A DNA stretch of 64,000 nucleotides. Origin: Tillus elongatus (lineage: Eukaryota; Arthropoda; Insecta; Coleoptera; Cleridae). Shown here piece after piece: positions 22,677-35,750 of this stretch. The notes beneath the pieces were generated by a model that was not told the DNA's origin, did not search any database, and was given only the letters and a program-made list of their open reading frames with translations. Made by a program: the position numbers and the translations under genes. Location: contig OZ023264.1 of the NCBI GenBank assembly GCA_964006375.1, positions 178,319,131-178,383,130 of the forward strand, in the 5' to 3' direction. The stretch's first letter is position 1, and each line of letters opens with the position of its first letter.

Positions 22677-22985
22677 GGACGCAGCAAGTGCGTTATGGTA
22701 GTGAATTTTCATTAAAATGTTTTTAATAGCAAATATGTGTTTTTTTTTTCAGAAAGCAGGCATCAAATTTGATTACCAGTATAACATATATAGTAAAATC
22801 AATGTGCCATCTTTCATCAAAATAACTTGATTGTTTAAAAACGTACAGAAATTTCCAAAAGTAAACATAAAGTCTAACCGAAAAAATCCGTTTCTTGGTC
22901 AACCTTATAGGTTAATAGCAAATTGAGGTTTTCAAATATGAAGCATTTAATCAAAATTCGCAACCATAACGCACTTGCTGCCTCC
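22677..22985 (-). repeat. D module (MITE-like), complete, about 309 bp
   Basis: It opens GGGACGCAGCAAGTGCGTTA and ends with the inverse (ataacgcacttgctgcctcc). The interior matches 58891-59174 on the other strand: atagcaaatatgtg, ccagtataac, aaaataactt and taacctataagg (inverse). It has inverted ends of about 35 bp and no coding capacity. Confidence 0.88.
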
Positions 22986-23840
22986 AGAATTTCTTAACTT
23001 ACAAACATGCATTATATTTCGATTGAAAATGCAAAAACATAAGGCGTTTTCGACTAAAAAAAATTATTTGTATCACCAACGACTTATGGGCCACCCTGTG
23101 ATTGTCGCAATAATTTTTTAAGATGTAGCTCAAAACACCGTATAATTAATGTATACAATATTTTTTCATATCTTGTATAATAACGGATATGTTGAGCTTT
23201 ATTGATTTTTTACGAAAATTCGACAAAAATTATATACCATTAAACGATAAACTCTACTGCCAAGCATTAGAGAAAGGGTCTATTTGAAATAAATTTTCTG
23301 GAAATATTTTAGTAAAATGAAGGACAACGTCGGTCGAAACTAAGACTTCGGTATTTGTAAAACATTCTTCTTGAGACATTTTCTTTCCATAGCCCGTATT
23401 AGATTCAAGTTATTTGCCTAAATGTTGCGAATTTTGACGTTTTAAATTGTCACTCTGATGTTTTGAGGAAAACCCCAATTTATTTTTCTTTAAATGCCCA
23501 TAACTTTTTTGTCTTTTGACCTACAGAGCTAAATTTTGGTAGGTGCAAGTGCGTTATGGTAGTGAATTTTCATAGAAATGATCTGGCACCAAATATTTTA
23601 TTACAACTTTTTTTCTTCTAAGATAGAAATATAAATTTTGGTGTATAGTTTACTTTTTACATCGTAAACCTACATACCAAATTTGGTTATCATAGCCTTT
23701 TTAGTGAATTTTCTTTTAAAAAAAATCACCAATGAGGACATCCTGACTTTTGAATTTTGAAAAAATTCCTTCAAAGGAGCACTAATTAGGCCCCCTAGAA
23801 CACATATCCGGGGTCAGTTTCAATTTTTGAGCTGACCTTA
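22986..23840 (-). repeat. Composite repeat: C and B modules inverted, then an A module forward
   Basis: From 23000 to 23690 the sequence is the inverse of 58110-58890 in order: the C tail with caccaacgacttatgggcca, then gtataataacggatat, then the 'tctacagagctaaattttgg' region. From 23695 a forward A module follows (agtgaattttcttttaaaaa to ggggtcagtttcaatttt), here without a (TA)n array. Confidence 0.75.
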
Positions 23841-23897
23841 AATGTATGGAATTTCGACCACGAAAATATAATGCATGTTTGTAAGAAAATAAATTCG

Positions 23898-24204
23898 GGA
23901 CTCAGCAAGTGCGTTATGGTAGCGAATTTTTATTGAATGCCTCAAATTTGAATAGCTCACTTTGCTATTTACCTATAAGGTTCGTTGGCCAGGAAACTAT
24001 TTTTTTCGGCAACATTTTAAGTTTATTTTCCAAAACTTTTTTCTACATTTTCAAACAGTAAAGTCATTTTTATGGTACATTGTTTCTACCATATATGTTA
24101 TACTGGTAACCAAATTTGACCTCTGCTTTCTTTAAAAAAAACACATATTTGCTATTTAAAACATTTTTATTAAAATTCACTATCATAACGCACTTGCTGC
24201 GTCC
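23898..24204 (+). repeat. D module (MITE-like), complete, about 307 bp
   Basis: It runs from gggactcagcaagtgcgtta to ataacgcacttgctgcgtcc. The interior is collinear with 58891-59174. Confidence 0.88.
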
Positions 24205-25035
24205 AGACTTTTTTTCTATATCTGTAGATAGAGATAGTATAAGTCTCTTTAAAAGAAACTTGTATTACAAATTTCAGTAAAGTTATACCAAAGATTTCCA
24301 GAGGGAAACCTAATTCATATTTAGAAAAGTAAACTATCTGCCAAGTTATAAAGGTAACAGTTATTTTGTCAACCTAATCAAACCGGTTTTCTCAATATTA
24401 GCAATACCAAAATTATAATTTCAGAATCAAGGGTGACAAACTTATTGAGGCGTTTTAAACAAAAATGAGATCTTGTTCAAAACGTATGAAATCTGTGCGC
24501 CATTGTTTCTCCAAATGTCAAAATAAAACATAAAAAAAGCTGGTTTCGGTAGCGTAACCTTCTTCTTAGAAGGCAAGGGTGATATCCCCGGCGCCATCTA
24601 AGCATACTTCAACGTTTTGTTTGCGTGATACTTTAGATCGGCTTCACGCCTGGGATATTATATTCAAAGTATACGTAATTAATTACAGAATTAGTAGAAC
24701 TATCATTGAAAAACATCCAACGACTGTTTCGGTCTTATATGACGTCTTATGTTTAAGTTTAAAGATAAAAGAAACGATTTTAGAATCATTTTTATAGAGA
24801 CTTGGCTTGATTTTGTTTACTTTTCTAGTATATTATACGACAGCATAATATATCCATGCTGTACTAAAACTGTATTTGAGTCCGTTAATAAAGCTACAAA
24901 TATAGTGTCTTTTAAGAATTGATTGAATCCCCCAGTTAAATAGCAATCAATTTGCAAATTTTTAATTTCATGTCGTCTGTCAGTTTCGATATTTGCGGCC
25001 GAGATTTCACGGTTGTTGGTTCGGGTAGTAGGTTT
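24205..25035. other. No recognised feature
   Basis: An AT-rich stretch. One short block near 24237-24280 (agtctctttaaaagaaactt then gtattacaaa) recurs at 59860-59890. Nothing else is recognised. Confidence 0.4.
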
Positions 25036-25039
25036 GCTG

Positions 25040-25330
25040 CCTGGTATATATTTAGTTTGGTTGCCGTTGATGTATGGTTTATACCTGTTGTATAAATCAA
25101 TCTACGCGTGGGAGTTAACTACTCTGTCTGCCAGGCATTGGACTTTAACTACTAAGTCGTCTCAAAGCATGTCTTTGGGATTTTATTTTTAATTTGAAAA
25201 AAACTCTAAATATTGTGTATTAAATTACTTAAAATTCACAACATAGGTTTAATTGCACGATTTCAAGCCACATGTAAGGTCTCATTCCAGTTACTCTAAT
25301 ACTTACAAAAATATAGCGTTTTCAAAAAGT
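25040..25330 (+). repeat. E module (dispersed repeat), copy 1
   Basis: It is collinear with 43035-43325. Shared blocks include gttgatgt, aatctacgc, agttaactactct, actaagtcgt, gcatgtctt, attcacaacataggttt, taaggtctcatt, and atacttacaaaaatatagcg followed by ttttcaaaa. Both copies lie just upstream of a 'ctcggatacata' or '-acac' start of a microsatellite array. Confidence 0.8.
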
Positions 25331-25458
25331 TTTCCCTGATTTTCCACCGAAAAGACTTGAGCATAAAGGCTAATTTAGGAACTCGACCTCAGTTTTTGCC
25401 CAAACAAGATTTTTGCCAAGTTTGAAATCAGTTTAGTATTTTTTGAGTTATCGCTCGG

Positions 25459-25642
<184 letters not shown>

Positions 25643-25718
25643 CTATAAAAGGGTTTATAACACGGCATTTCTGTACTATACAAGGAGAAGGGTTAAGGGC
25701 AAAGCCGCAAGGAGACAA

Positions 25719-25761
25719 CCGTATACACGTGTTTCAAGCTTATTAGTCATCATCAGTACGG
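25719..25761 (-). ncRNA. Hammerhead-ribozyme-like motif (minus strand)
   Basis: Read on the minus strand: CCGTA, CTGATGA, a short stem-loop, GAAAC, ACGTGTA, then TACGG. Helix I would be CCGTA/TACGG, and helix III is the self-complementary ACACGTGT. Compared with its partner at 26023, one base of stem II has changed (ggct to gact), which weakens that stem. Confidence 0.6.
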
Positions 25762-26022
25762 TATAGCCAGGTGAAGATGGGAGCACTCTGGATGAAAGAT
25801 GCAAAAATACACGGAGTTACAACTATAAACCCTTTTATAGTTAGTATAACTTTCTGGACTCCGGATGCTCACGCAGGTGATATATTTGCCTCCCATGCTT
25901 TTTTGGCGGTTTCCCTCGGAGGGTCTTCCAAATGTTTCTGCAAATGTGCACTGGTTGCCTGTTGTGACTCTGTGTAGTTTTGCATCTTTCATCCAGGGTG
26001 TTCCCATCTTCACCTGGCTATA

Positions 26023-26065
26023 CCGTACTGATGATGGCTAATAAGCTTGAAACACGTGTATACGG
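26023..26065 (+). ncRNA. Hammerhead-ribozyme-like motif (plus strand)
   Basis: The order is CCGTA (helix I), CTGATGA (core), a stem II of ggctaataagct, GAAAC (core), and helix III ACACGTGT with almost no loop. Then comes the expected H17 residue A before the cleavage point, and TACGG pairs back to CCGTA. All invariant core bases of a type I hammerhead are visible. The very short, self-complementary helix III is what is known from Penelope-type hammerheads, which often act as dimers. One extra U lies between the core and the strongest part of stem II. Confidence 0.68.
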
Positions 26066-26141
26066 TTGTCTCCTTGCGGCTTTGCCCTTAACCCTTCTCC
26101 TTGTATAGTACAGAAATGCCGTGTTATAAACCCTTTTATAG

Positions 26142-26243
<102 letters not shown>

Positions 26244-26374
26244 TGTCCACGGATTGAGTGTGGGTAAGCTATAAGTGACAAAAAAAATTCGAATTAGATT
26301 ATGATATTCTGGGAATTGCTCCTGCTTTGTCTTAAACTGAGATGTTGACAAAATGAACAAAATCAATTAATATA

Positions 26375-28175
26375 CAGGGTGGTTTATAACTGATGTAATG
26401 AAATGTATTAAGAGTAAACTACCTTCGTTTATGAAGATACCGCAAAAAGTTATTAACAAAAATTGTTTAGAATTAAAATTTATGACACGCTCTCAATTTT
26501 CAAACAGATCAGCCTACTATGAATTTTTTTTAGCTGCGACTCTATTTAAATGACGTTAGACGGCTTCTGTGATTAGGTGTACTTTAAAAAATACTTGAAA
26601 CTGTATTAAAAAAGTATTTACCATAATTAAACTTGGGGTAGGTTTGCTTTCATCTCAACCAATAAAAAAAGTAAAGTAAACGCACAATTGGACATTCGAA
26701 GCAATAATTGGCGAGTTGCATGGCTACTTAAGGTCTGCCTTGTTCGTTTCTCAAGATACTACTTATTTGGAAAATTGTCAATTTTATTTGTCACGAACGG
26801 CAAGCTTCTGTATTTAAAAATGTTAACAACAGAACAAAAAGTGTTTATTGTGCAGTGCTATGATTTGGGTGAAGAACATTCTTATCAGGGAGTGATAAGA
26901 AAATTCCTTAAACGCTGGCCAAATTATTCGGTTTCCGCTACTGGCGTAAAAAAGTTTACAAAATATATGCGTACTGGGAGTGTTTTAAATGTTAAGAAGA
27001 CAAAATCCGGCCTAAATGAAGAAGACAATGCTGCAGCTGCATTAGCTATGGATTCTGTTAGGCGTTTTTCGAAATTATCATTAAAAAGAAGGGCATATGA
27101 AACTGGCAATATTAGCAAATCGCATTTGCAACAAATTTATCGTACCAACAAGGTGAAACCTTTCAAAGTAAAACTTTGGAAGAAAATGACGAGTCAAAAC
27201 GATCAGATTTTTGTTTATGGTACGGCGAGCAATATCTACAAAATCACAATTTTGGCAGAAGTATTATTTTTTTGGACGAATCCACTTTCACCTCTAATGG
27301 GGTGGTAAATTCCCAAAATGCACGGCATTGGTCTATGGAGAATCCAAATTATAGAGTTAGTTGCAGCATACAATGCCATAAAAAGTAAATGTGTGGTGTG
27401 CTGTTTTTTACACTGGGATAATTTTTTTGAGCGGAATATGAACCAGTACAGTTATCTGGAATAGCTGGAAAATATTCTTCAAGACCATTTGCATAACATG
27501 TCTTTAGAAGATAGACAAACAGCATACTTTCAGCATGACGGCCACCCAGCACATGCAACAGGACTCGTTCGAGAATGGTTAGATCGCGAATTTCCTGTGC
27601 GGTGGATTGGTCGATATGGGCCAATATCTTGGCCTCCCAGAAGTCCCGATCTTACCTTAATGGACTTTTATTTATGGGGCTATCTCAAACAGAAAGTCTA
27701 CGCGGCTCCATTAAACAACGATCTTGATTTGTTGAAACTGAGGTTGAGAGAGGCAATTGAGGATATTCCAATTCAACACATTCAAAATGCCTACAAAGCA
27801 TTTACTAAACGGGCTGAGTTATGTGTATCGGTTGGTGGCAGCACATTTGAATAATTTTTTTATTTTTCGTTGTTCGTTTTGATTTTTTTTAGCAATAAGC
27901 GTTTTGTATTTTACTAATAAATTATTATTTAACATTGCATGGTTACTTACTTTGCGCACCTGCGTTCAGAAAACCACAGGAAGAAGCTCCATGTTGATAG
28001 GAAAAGAGTAAAAATTTACTGGAAAATTCTAAGTATGCTGATCTGGCTGAAAATTGAGAGTCTGTCACAAATTTTAATTATAAACAAGTTTTGTTAATAA
28101 CTTTTTGCAGTATCTTTCTAAACGGAGGTAGTTTACTCTTAACACATTTAATTAAATCAGTTCTAAACCACCCTG
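26375..28175 (+). mobile_element. Mariner-type transposon, DD41D spacing (third type)
   Basis: TA-CAGGGTGGTTTATAACTGAT opens the element, and the inverse (ctaaaccaccctg-TA) closes it. TA duplicates flank both sides. The inverted repeats continue inward for roughly 130 bp. The single plus-strand transposase occupies the middle. Confidence 0.85.
26820..27854 (+). pseudogene. Mariner-type transposase (DD41D), two frameshifts
   Basis: The start MLTTEQKVFIVQCYDLGEEH matches the usual N-terminus of the helix-turn-helix domain. It continues SVSATGVKKFTKYMRTGSVL and KSHLQQIYRTNKVKPF. A frameshift near 27190 leads to SIIFLDESTFTSNGVV (first Asp) and ARHWSMENPN. A second disrupted stretch (27380-27480) precedes AYFQHDGHPAHATG (second Asp) and RSPDLTLMDFYLWGYL (third Asp). 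I count 41 residues between the last two. It ends SVGGSTFE with TAA. Apart from these breaks it is well preserved. Confidence 0.87.
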
Positions 28176-28306
28176 TATATTAATTGATTTTGTTCATTTC
28201 CTCAACATCTTAGTTTAAGACAAAGCAGGAGCTATTCCCAGAATATCATAATCTAATTCAAACATTTTTTGTCACTTATACCTTACCCACACTCAATCCG
28301 TGGACA

Positions 28307-28655
<349 letters not shown>

Positions 28656-28659
28656 CTTT

Positions 28660-29480
28660 TTATTTCTAATTTAAATCCGCTTTAGTGCTGTTGAATTATG
28701 TATTCACATAAACATTAAGTAAATAAATATTTAAATAAAAGTTTGCAAAATATTCAAGGTGATACAATAATTTCCTGGATTAGTGTATATTATGAATGCA
28801 TATTACGAACAGCTACTTTCCCTCTGTGAAACATTTCGAAGAATTAATTCTGGCCATAATGGAGTACTCAGGTAATTGAATCAGCTGGTTCCTATTGTTA
28901 AAAATCATGCAAAGCTCGGCCAGTATGAGCGACGTCGCTTATCCGGGCCCCTATCTCAATTAAATATTGCCGCGTAGCGTCGCCGAGAGAGCGGTTTCGA
29001 TTTAAATTTTGCTTTGAGGCGGACACCCGACGTCGGATATTGCTGAAGCTAGTGGTGTACCTGTGTGTTGGTTAAGAGCTATTACAGCTTTGTTCGTTAC
29101 AGGGAAATGAAGCAGCCCTTGCCGAATGATTTATTCCTAACGTCGAACAGATACTGCCACGTTTTACTGTTAGACAGGTGTTCCACTTTTCGACTTGCAG
29201 AATTTATAGGTCATTCGGGACACAAAAAGTAAAAAAAAAAGGAATTGTGTTTTATTTATTCATAGAAAAAGAGTATGGTTGGTCGAAATATAGCAAAACA
29301 GGGTGTGTTGAAGTAGCAATAACATAAAATATGTAAGGTTTGCAACTTCATTTTATTTGATGCCAGCCTGTGTCATTTTTTAAATGTTCTTGTATAATTC
29401 AAAAAACACTTTTTAAATTTTGTACACATTATAAACGATGGCTGATAATGAATGGGCTACATTGCATCTGTGCTAATTAA
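28660..29480. other. No recognised feature; one GC-richer patch
   Basis: Around 28920-29060 the sequence is richer in GC and CG dinucleotides (gacgtcgcttatccgggccc) than its surroundings. I recognise no gene or element there. Confidence 0.4.
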
Positions 29481-29485
29481 AAATA

Positions 29486-29560
29486 TCCGGACGCAGCAAG
29501 TGCGATATGGTAGCAAATTTTCATTTTTTATTTTTCATGTTAATAACTTAATGTTTATAA
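29486..29560 (+). repeat. D-module left end, then diverged sequence
   Basis: It reads ggacgcagcaagtgcgatat then ggtagcaaattttcat. The interior no longer matches complete D copies. Confidence 0.65.
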
Positions 29561-29794
29561 ACGTTTATAGAGGTAAGTCATGTATTGTGATTAAACTACA
29601 GGCGCAATGTGCCAAATTTCAGTTTTGTTGAATAATTGTAATTCAAGTTTTTCCAAAACAAAATTTAACAGGATTTTAAATATGCCGCGAAAGATAATCG
29701 TTGTTACTATAAATGATGTAATTTTTATTTATGCGAATTTTATATAAAAAGATTCCCTAATAAAAAGATATTGATTATAAGACTTTTTAAAATT

Positions 29795-29854
29795 TTTCTC
29801 AGATGAGCGCGACTTTGGTCGTCTAGAAACCAAGGTCCGTTTGACTTTATATAT

Positions 29855-29858
<4 letters not shown>
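29795..29858 (+). repeat. A module, partial
   Basis: It reads cagatgagcgcgact, then gtctagaaaccaaggtccg, then atatatgttta leading into (TA)n. Confidence 0.6.

Positions 29859-29909
<51 letters not shown>
29859..29909. repeat. (TA)n array
   Basis: About 50 bp of pure TA. Confidence 0.97.
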
Positions 29910-29910
<1 letters not shown>

Positions 29911-29939
29911 CAAGGCTTTTGTGGTCAGAAGTCTGAGAA

Positions 29940-30060
29940 AGACTTGCTTCTAGTTACTTCTCGGCTTGGACTGCGTCCAGAATTTGTTGAAACTCGACGT
30001 TTCGGCTCCTACTTTTAAGCCATTTTCAAAGCTCAAGGAAACAATAGAGGAAAGGAACTC
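29940..30060 (-). repeat. Possible Penelope-like terminal sequence (degenerate)
   Basis: The minus strand reads TTTGAAAATGGC, a spacer, then GGAGCCGAAACGTCGAG and TTTCAACAAATTCTGGACGC. It shares these blocks with 6011-6112 in inverse orientation. The GAAAC half of a hammerhead core and a GGC/GCC stem are visible. CTGATGA is not intact. Confidence 0.42.
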
Positions 30061-30091
30061 TAAGGTCTTAATCTGCCACACACATACACAT

Positions 30092-30095
<4 letters not shown>

Positions 30096-30160
<65 letters not shown>
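30096..30160. repeat. (TA)n array after (CA)-rich tract
   Basis: The order is cacacatacacatacaaa, then about 65 bp of TA. Confidence 0.97.
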
Positions 30161-30163
<3 letters not shown>

Positions 30164-30885
30164 AACGAAAAAAGAGGGAGTGGCTTGGACAAGTTCGTTA
30201 GTTTTTGTGTTTTCTTTCGAAAATAACAAAGTAAGGGCAACCAAATTTAGTAGGCTGATTTCTGTCATAAAGTGTATACTGTGTCCCAAAATTCAGATCT
30301 CTATCTTGAAAAAAAGTTAGAGGTTAATTAATTTTTAATTAATTAAATCTGATTCAAGAAAGTTCAAACCTCAAAATCGATTGAGTACGAATGAGAGTAA
30401 AAAATACTACAAGAAATGACTATCAAGCTCCTAGATATGTGTCTAAGCCGTTATTTTCCTTGATTTCGTTATAATATGAGCAAAAAATCTGATGTAAATC
30501 GAAATAGTTTTATGTAAATTTTAAAACATTGAACAACTGTAAGGAGGAATCTAGCTGCTAATAGGCACATGTCAAGTACAGCTCAGTGTTCCAAGTTCCT
30601 GTAAATCCGATAATCAAATTCAGTTGACTTCTGCATGACGAGTTCGAATCCTAGTTAGTGACTTTACTTTTTTCACTTTTTTTAGTCTCATTTCACTTTA
30701 CCGTTATCTAATTAGTTTGTTGTTATTCCGGGAGATTTTTCAGCGAGTTTTTGTAAAGAAAATAATTAGACAAATTAATTCAATTTGAATGGCATATCTG
30801 GTTGTTTGTTCTTGCCCTAACTTAGTGAAACCGTTCCATAATTAATACAGTTGCAGACTTTTCCCGTGGCTTCACAAGTGCTTGT
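30161..30885. other. No recognised gene
   Basis: Bases 30161-30240 hold B-like sequence (aaagagggagtggcttggac, then aataacaaagtaagggcaac) found beside other (TA)n arrays. The rest is AT-rich and unassigned. Confidence 0.45.
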
Positions 30886-31790
<905 letters not shown>

Positions 31791-32092
31791 AGACGCAGCA
31801 GGTGCGTTTTAGTAAAAAAAATTCATTAAACGCTTTAAAATTCAATAACGCAATTTGCTATTAACCTAAGGTTCGTCAGCTAGAAAACGAGTTTTCTCGG
31901 AAATGCTTTAGATTTATTTTCAGAAAATTGTTGTACGTTTTCAAACAAGTTATGTTGGTAAAATATGGTACATTGTTCCTACTATATAGGTTATACCGGT
32001 GACCAAATTGATTCCTGCTTGCATTAAAGAGATATATTTTCTATTAAAACCATTTTAAGAAAATTCACTTCCATAACGCACTTGCTGCGTCC
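31791..32092 (+). repeat. D module, complete, about 302 bp
   Basis: It runs from agacgcagcaggtgcgtttt to ataacgcacttgctgcgtcc. The interior is collinear with the other complete copies. Confidence 0.86.
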
Positions 32093-33636
32093 AGACTTTT
32101 TTATTCCATTATTGAGGTGTTTCGGAATTTTTTATAGTTATGCACAATTACGAGATACTGAATTTATTCCATTTGGCTGTTTCACACTGGATAACGAAAC
32201 AAGTGGGAAGGTATCTTTTGTGTGGTTAAAAGTTTACGTAATAAGCCAAAATAATAATATGCGAGCTTCTTATTAAACGACTGGTAAGAAATCTTTTGTG
32301 CTTTGTAAAGGTATCTTAAATATCCACGAAATTTGCTCTATATTCAACATTTAACATGAGATATACGATATGGGATATCCGCCGGCAAATTTTAATTTGC
32401 CAGCGCACAAAATAGCCTTTATAAAGAAAACGGTTTCTGTAGCACGGAGAACTTACTAATAAATTCCCTTTTCTACCCAACATATACGAACCTGAATTTT
32501 TAATTAGAAACGTTAACAATATACCGGAGATTGTAGATTTAAATTATAAAGTATGTCCGTATCCAGCTTGTAGAATATGTTGTAGTTTAGAAATGCAACA
32601 TATTAATAACTCATGATACAAATAACGAGAGATATGATATTCCGACTACCTATTTTTAGACCTGTCACGCGCATGGTGTCAAGTGGTGAGTCCAATGCAA
32701 CAATAATATGCTGTTGTACAGTGGGGTTTGACATTTCATCACAACCTTTTAACAAATTGCGTATTTTACTAATATTTAAGTGCATACAGTTGGAAGTAAT
32801 AAAAATGAAAAAGATTAAATTTAGTGCTGGGATCTATATTATCTGAAAAAGACAATATAGGCGTAACTTCAACCGCATTAAACTGACGTATAGAAACTTT
32901 TTTATTGCGAATGACTTTGTTTTAAGTGTGTAGTTGGACTTATATTACGCTACTCACCGCGTGACGTCATAGAAGGGGGCGGGGCATATGCGCAATATCA
33001 TATCTCTCCTAAGTCATTATATCATGTTAATAACTGAGCATATTAATAATTAAATGTCATTTATTTGTCTTGGATGTCAAATTGTGAGTTAAACCAAATA
33101 ATATATAATGACAATACGAATACGGGACACTCCTATGCTTTAGCATTGGTGATATTTGTGACAAGTACACTAACGTCACTTCGCGTGCAGTACTGACAAC
33201 TGAGCGGGTAATTTGAATTGTGTATTTACCTGCATATTCTTAATTTAGACAATTGGTTTAATATAGATGAATATAAAAACTTGTACATGACAAAACAGTG
33301 AACATTTTCTGATTATATAGTTATAAATAGAATTTGTATCAACAATCAGCTTGAAACCTAAATGAATTCACCATGAATAATTCTGCAAATTTCTCTTACC
33401 CATAATTTTATTTCATCATAATTTAATGTACTACCTTGAAACCGTCGTTAAACTACTACTTCAAGGGTAGATATAGGAATATACTGAAAGCTGTTTCTAA
33501 GGATATTAAGTTACAATCTGTACTTACCTATAAATAATTGTTCTGGGTATAAATGGTAGCACAGTACTCAATTTGCTATATCTCTATATGAAAACTGTCT
33601 TATTAATCTAATATTTTAAATTATGTAACTGATATA
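32093..33636. other. No recognised gene
   Basis: The stretch is AT-rich apart from the GC-rich motif cluster near 32957-32995, which is listed separately. Open frames are at most about 77 codons and have no recognised family. Confidence 0.4.
32957..32995. promoter_or_regulatory. Promoter-like cluster: CRE, GC box, NRF1-like half-site
   Basis: TGACGTCA (32962-32969, a perfect CRE palindrome), GGGGGCGGGGC (32975-32985, a GC box) and GCATATGCGCA (from 32984, partly like an NRF1 site) lie within 40 bp of otherwise AT-rich DNA. Such clusters are usual in promoters. No gene start is visible on either side, so the role is open. Confidence 0.35.
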
Positions 33637-33910
33637 CTTAATACATAATTAAGAAATTGTACAGATGAAAGGTGAGACTAACTTTTACTTCCGTGAATAA
33701 ATCTATTATAGGGCTGAATCTGCTATTTCTGCTTGTCTCTTTAAAAACTCGTCTTGGAAAGATAATTAAAAGCCTTACCGAGTAAAATAATTTTAAATGT
33801 GAAAAAATGGGACAATTTATGCCATACTGAAATAAAAAAGGACACAGAAGAATATAGAAAAACAGTTTTCTTATCCCATTTATTATTAATGCAAAACTTT
33901 TTTTGCCTTA
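33637..33910 (-). repeat. Dispersed repeat, inverted partner of 36295-36575
   Basis: The inverse complement matches 36295-36575 over about 275 bp. Examples are tacataattaagaaattgt, gaaaggtgagactaac, aattaaaagcctta, tgtgaaaaaatgggac and cccatttattattaatgcaa. The central tract of about 17 T at 33919-33935 lies just outside. Confidence 0.8.
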
Positions 33911-34075
33911 ATATTTCTTTTTTTTTTTTTTTTGATATACTGGAAGACAAGTTATGATTGAAGCATTTCAACCATCCGTTTACGAAGTTTATCTATAAAT
34001 AGGTACATGATGGTAAATATTACACAATAAATAATCTTCTGCGAACTGTACATATTGGCATAAAAGTGATTCTGA
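33911..34075. other. Poly-T tract and unassigned sequence
   Basis: A run of T at about 33919-33935, then AT-rich sequence with no match. Confidence 0.5.
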
Positions 34076-34080
34076 ATTTG

Positions 34081-34430
34081 TCTCCGGCTGAGTCCAGAAT
34101 TTATTTTCTTACAAACATGCATTATCTTTCGATGGAAAATGCAAAAATTGTAATACTATAAGGCGTGTTCGATTAGGAAAAAAAATTGCATCAGCATCGA
34201 CTTAGGTGCCACCTGTGATTGTAAAAATAATTTTATAAGATGCAACTCCATACATCGTATAATTAACATATAAAAATTTTTATCATATCTTGTATAATAA
34301 TGGATATTTTGAGCTTTACCCTAGAAATACGTCACCATGTATATATGAAAACAGATAAAAACTGAAACTAAACCGGATATGGGGCCTACTTCGCGCTCAT
34401 TTAAAAAAATGTTTTCAAAATTCAAAAGTC
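34081..34430 (-). repeat. Composite repeat: D tip, C tail, A-like block, inverted
   Basis: It reads gctgagtccagaattt, acaaacatgcattatctttc, ataaggcgtgttcgatta and cgtataattaacatat, then at 34360 aaccggatatggggcc, cgcgctcattt and attcaaaagtcac. The A block here lacks a long (TA)n array. Confidence 0.75.
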
Positions 34431-35385
34431 ACTAAAATTGTATCCAACTCTATGAGTAAAATTGTGATGACCAAAATTAAATATAATTGTAAGAAGAAGA
34501 GCATGTCTACATTTGTGTTACAAATGTCAGAAAACAAAATACTTATTTACATGTCACTTTGAAAGTAGATCTGACATTTATCAAAATAATTTGTCAGTTG
34601 AATATGACATATACTGTTGCCGTGGACTATCGTTATGCACTATTGTATTACGCCTTATAAGAATCTTGTTGTTTTTTGGAGTACGAAAGCTTATTTTACT
34701 GTAAAAACATTTTTCCATCCCGTAACCTAAAATGGTTTTCGTTTCATTTAACGTTGCTTCATTATAGCGTCACAGTTGGTTTTAGAATCTAGAAATTATT
34801 CTATTTTGTTAGAATTTTTCGTTGCATACCTAGAACAAATTGTATTTTCCTTCAATTATAAATGATAATTTTAAGTTAATTAAATTATATTTTCTGTGGC
34901 CAATGTGTTGAACGGATGCGAAACGGGAGAAGGAAATTTCATTTAATGTTAAAATGACGAAGAGAACTTTATTCCAGGCACGAGCGTTGTTTCATTTTTT
35001 TTTTTAATATTAATAACATTTATAGGTAAATTAGCAGATTGGCGTATTGTTCGTTTTTTGAAAAAAAAATCAGAAGCATGCTTAGATAGGAACCCCTTTA
35101 TGCATTAACCATCGGACAAATGCTGTGATCTCAACTCCACAATACAGTTAAAAAACCGAAACTCAATTTGAGGTTCTGTGCAAGGTAAACATGCTACAAC
35201 GGAGCTACAAATGCAAACTGTAAAAAACTCACCTTGCAGAAGTCCATAGAAAGGAGAAACTCCTTACCAACACCGTTTCTCCATAAAAGCTTCCACATTG
35301 CACAATTTAAAAAAAAAACGCTACATAATAAGCGTAATCTGATTCCTTAAAATTACATAAATAACTGAAACTGCTACCAAAGCAT
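34431..35385. other. No recognised feature
   Basis: An AT-rich stretch with no recognised gene. The frame at 34513-34704 has no family that I know. Confidence 0.4.
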
Positions 35386-35568
35386 CACATAAAGGGTCTA
35401 TTTTAAATTAGTTTTCTGCAAATAATTTAATAAAGTAAATAACAACGAAGATTGTAGCTGAAACTTAAGGCTTTTAACTTCTTTTACGACATTTACGCTG
35501 CATAGCCGTTCATGTGAGTTCTCTATCTAGAACATGTCAATTTTGACGTTTAGAATCGCAATTTTTTT

Positions 35569-35577
35569 GACGTTTTT
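35569..35577. repeat. SINE target-site duplication, left (tgacgtttt)
   Basis: It recurs at 35751-35759 on the other side of the SINE. Confidence 0.8.
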
Positions 35578-35750
35578 TTTTTAATTTAATATTATTGGCT
35601 GCGGCATCTCAGGCCATTAGCACATTCTTTCCTATCATTCAATGTTTTTTAAAATTTTCCAGACAGAGTCAAATTGGCTCGCCCGGGAATCGAACCCGGG
35701 ACCTCTCGCTTAGCAGGCTGGCACCTAGCCACCTGCGCCACGAGGGCGTC
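35578..35750 (-). mobile_element. tRNA-derived SINE, family 1
   Basis: On the minus strand the head reads CGCCCTCGTGGCGCAGGTGG (A-box region), continues through a GCTAAGCGAGAGG part and reaches GGTTCGATTCCCGGGCGAG (perfect B box and T-arm). The tail ends in A-rich sequence. The duplicated 9-bp tgacgtttt flanks it. A second copy with more than 85 per cent visible identity is at 61788-61958. RNA polymerase III would read it from the internal boxes, and LINE machinery would copy it. I do not call a functional tRNA because it is embedded in the retroposed unit. Confidence 0.9.

Noticed and set aside
35676..35750. tRNA gene on the minus strand
   Set aside because: The tRNA-like part is the head of a retroposed SINE with a 3' body, A-rich tail and target duplication; the same unit recurs at 61788.
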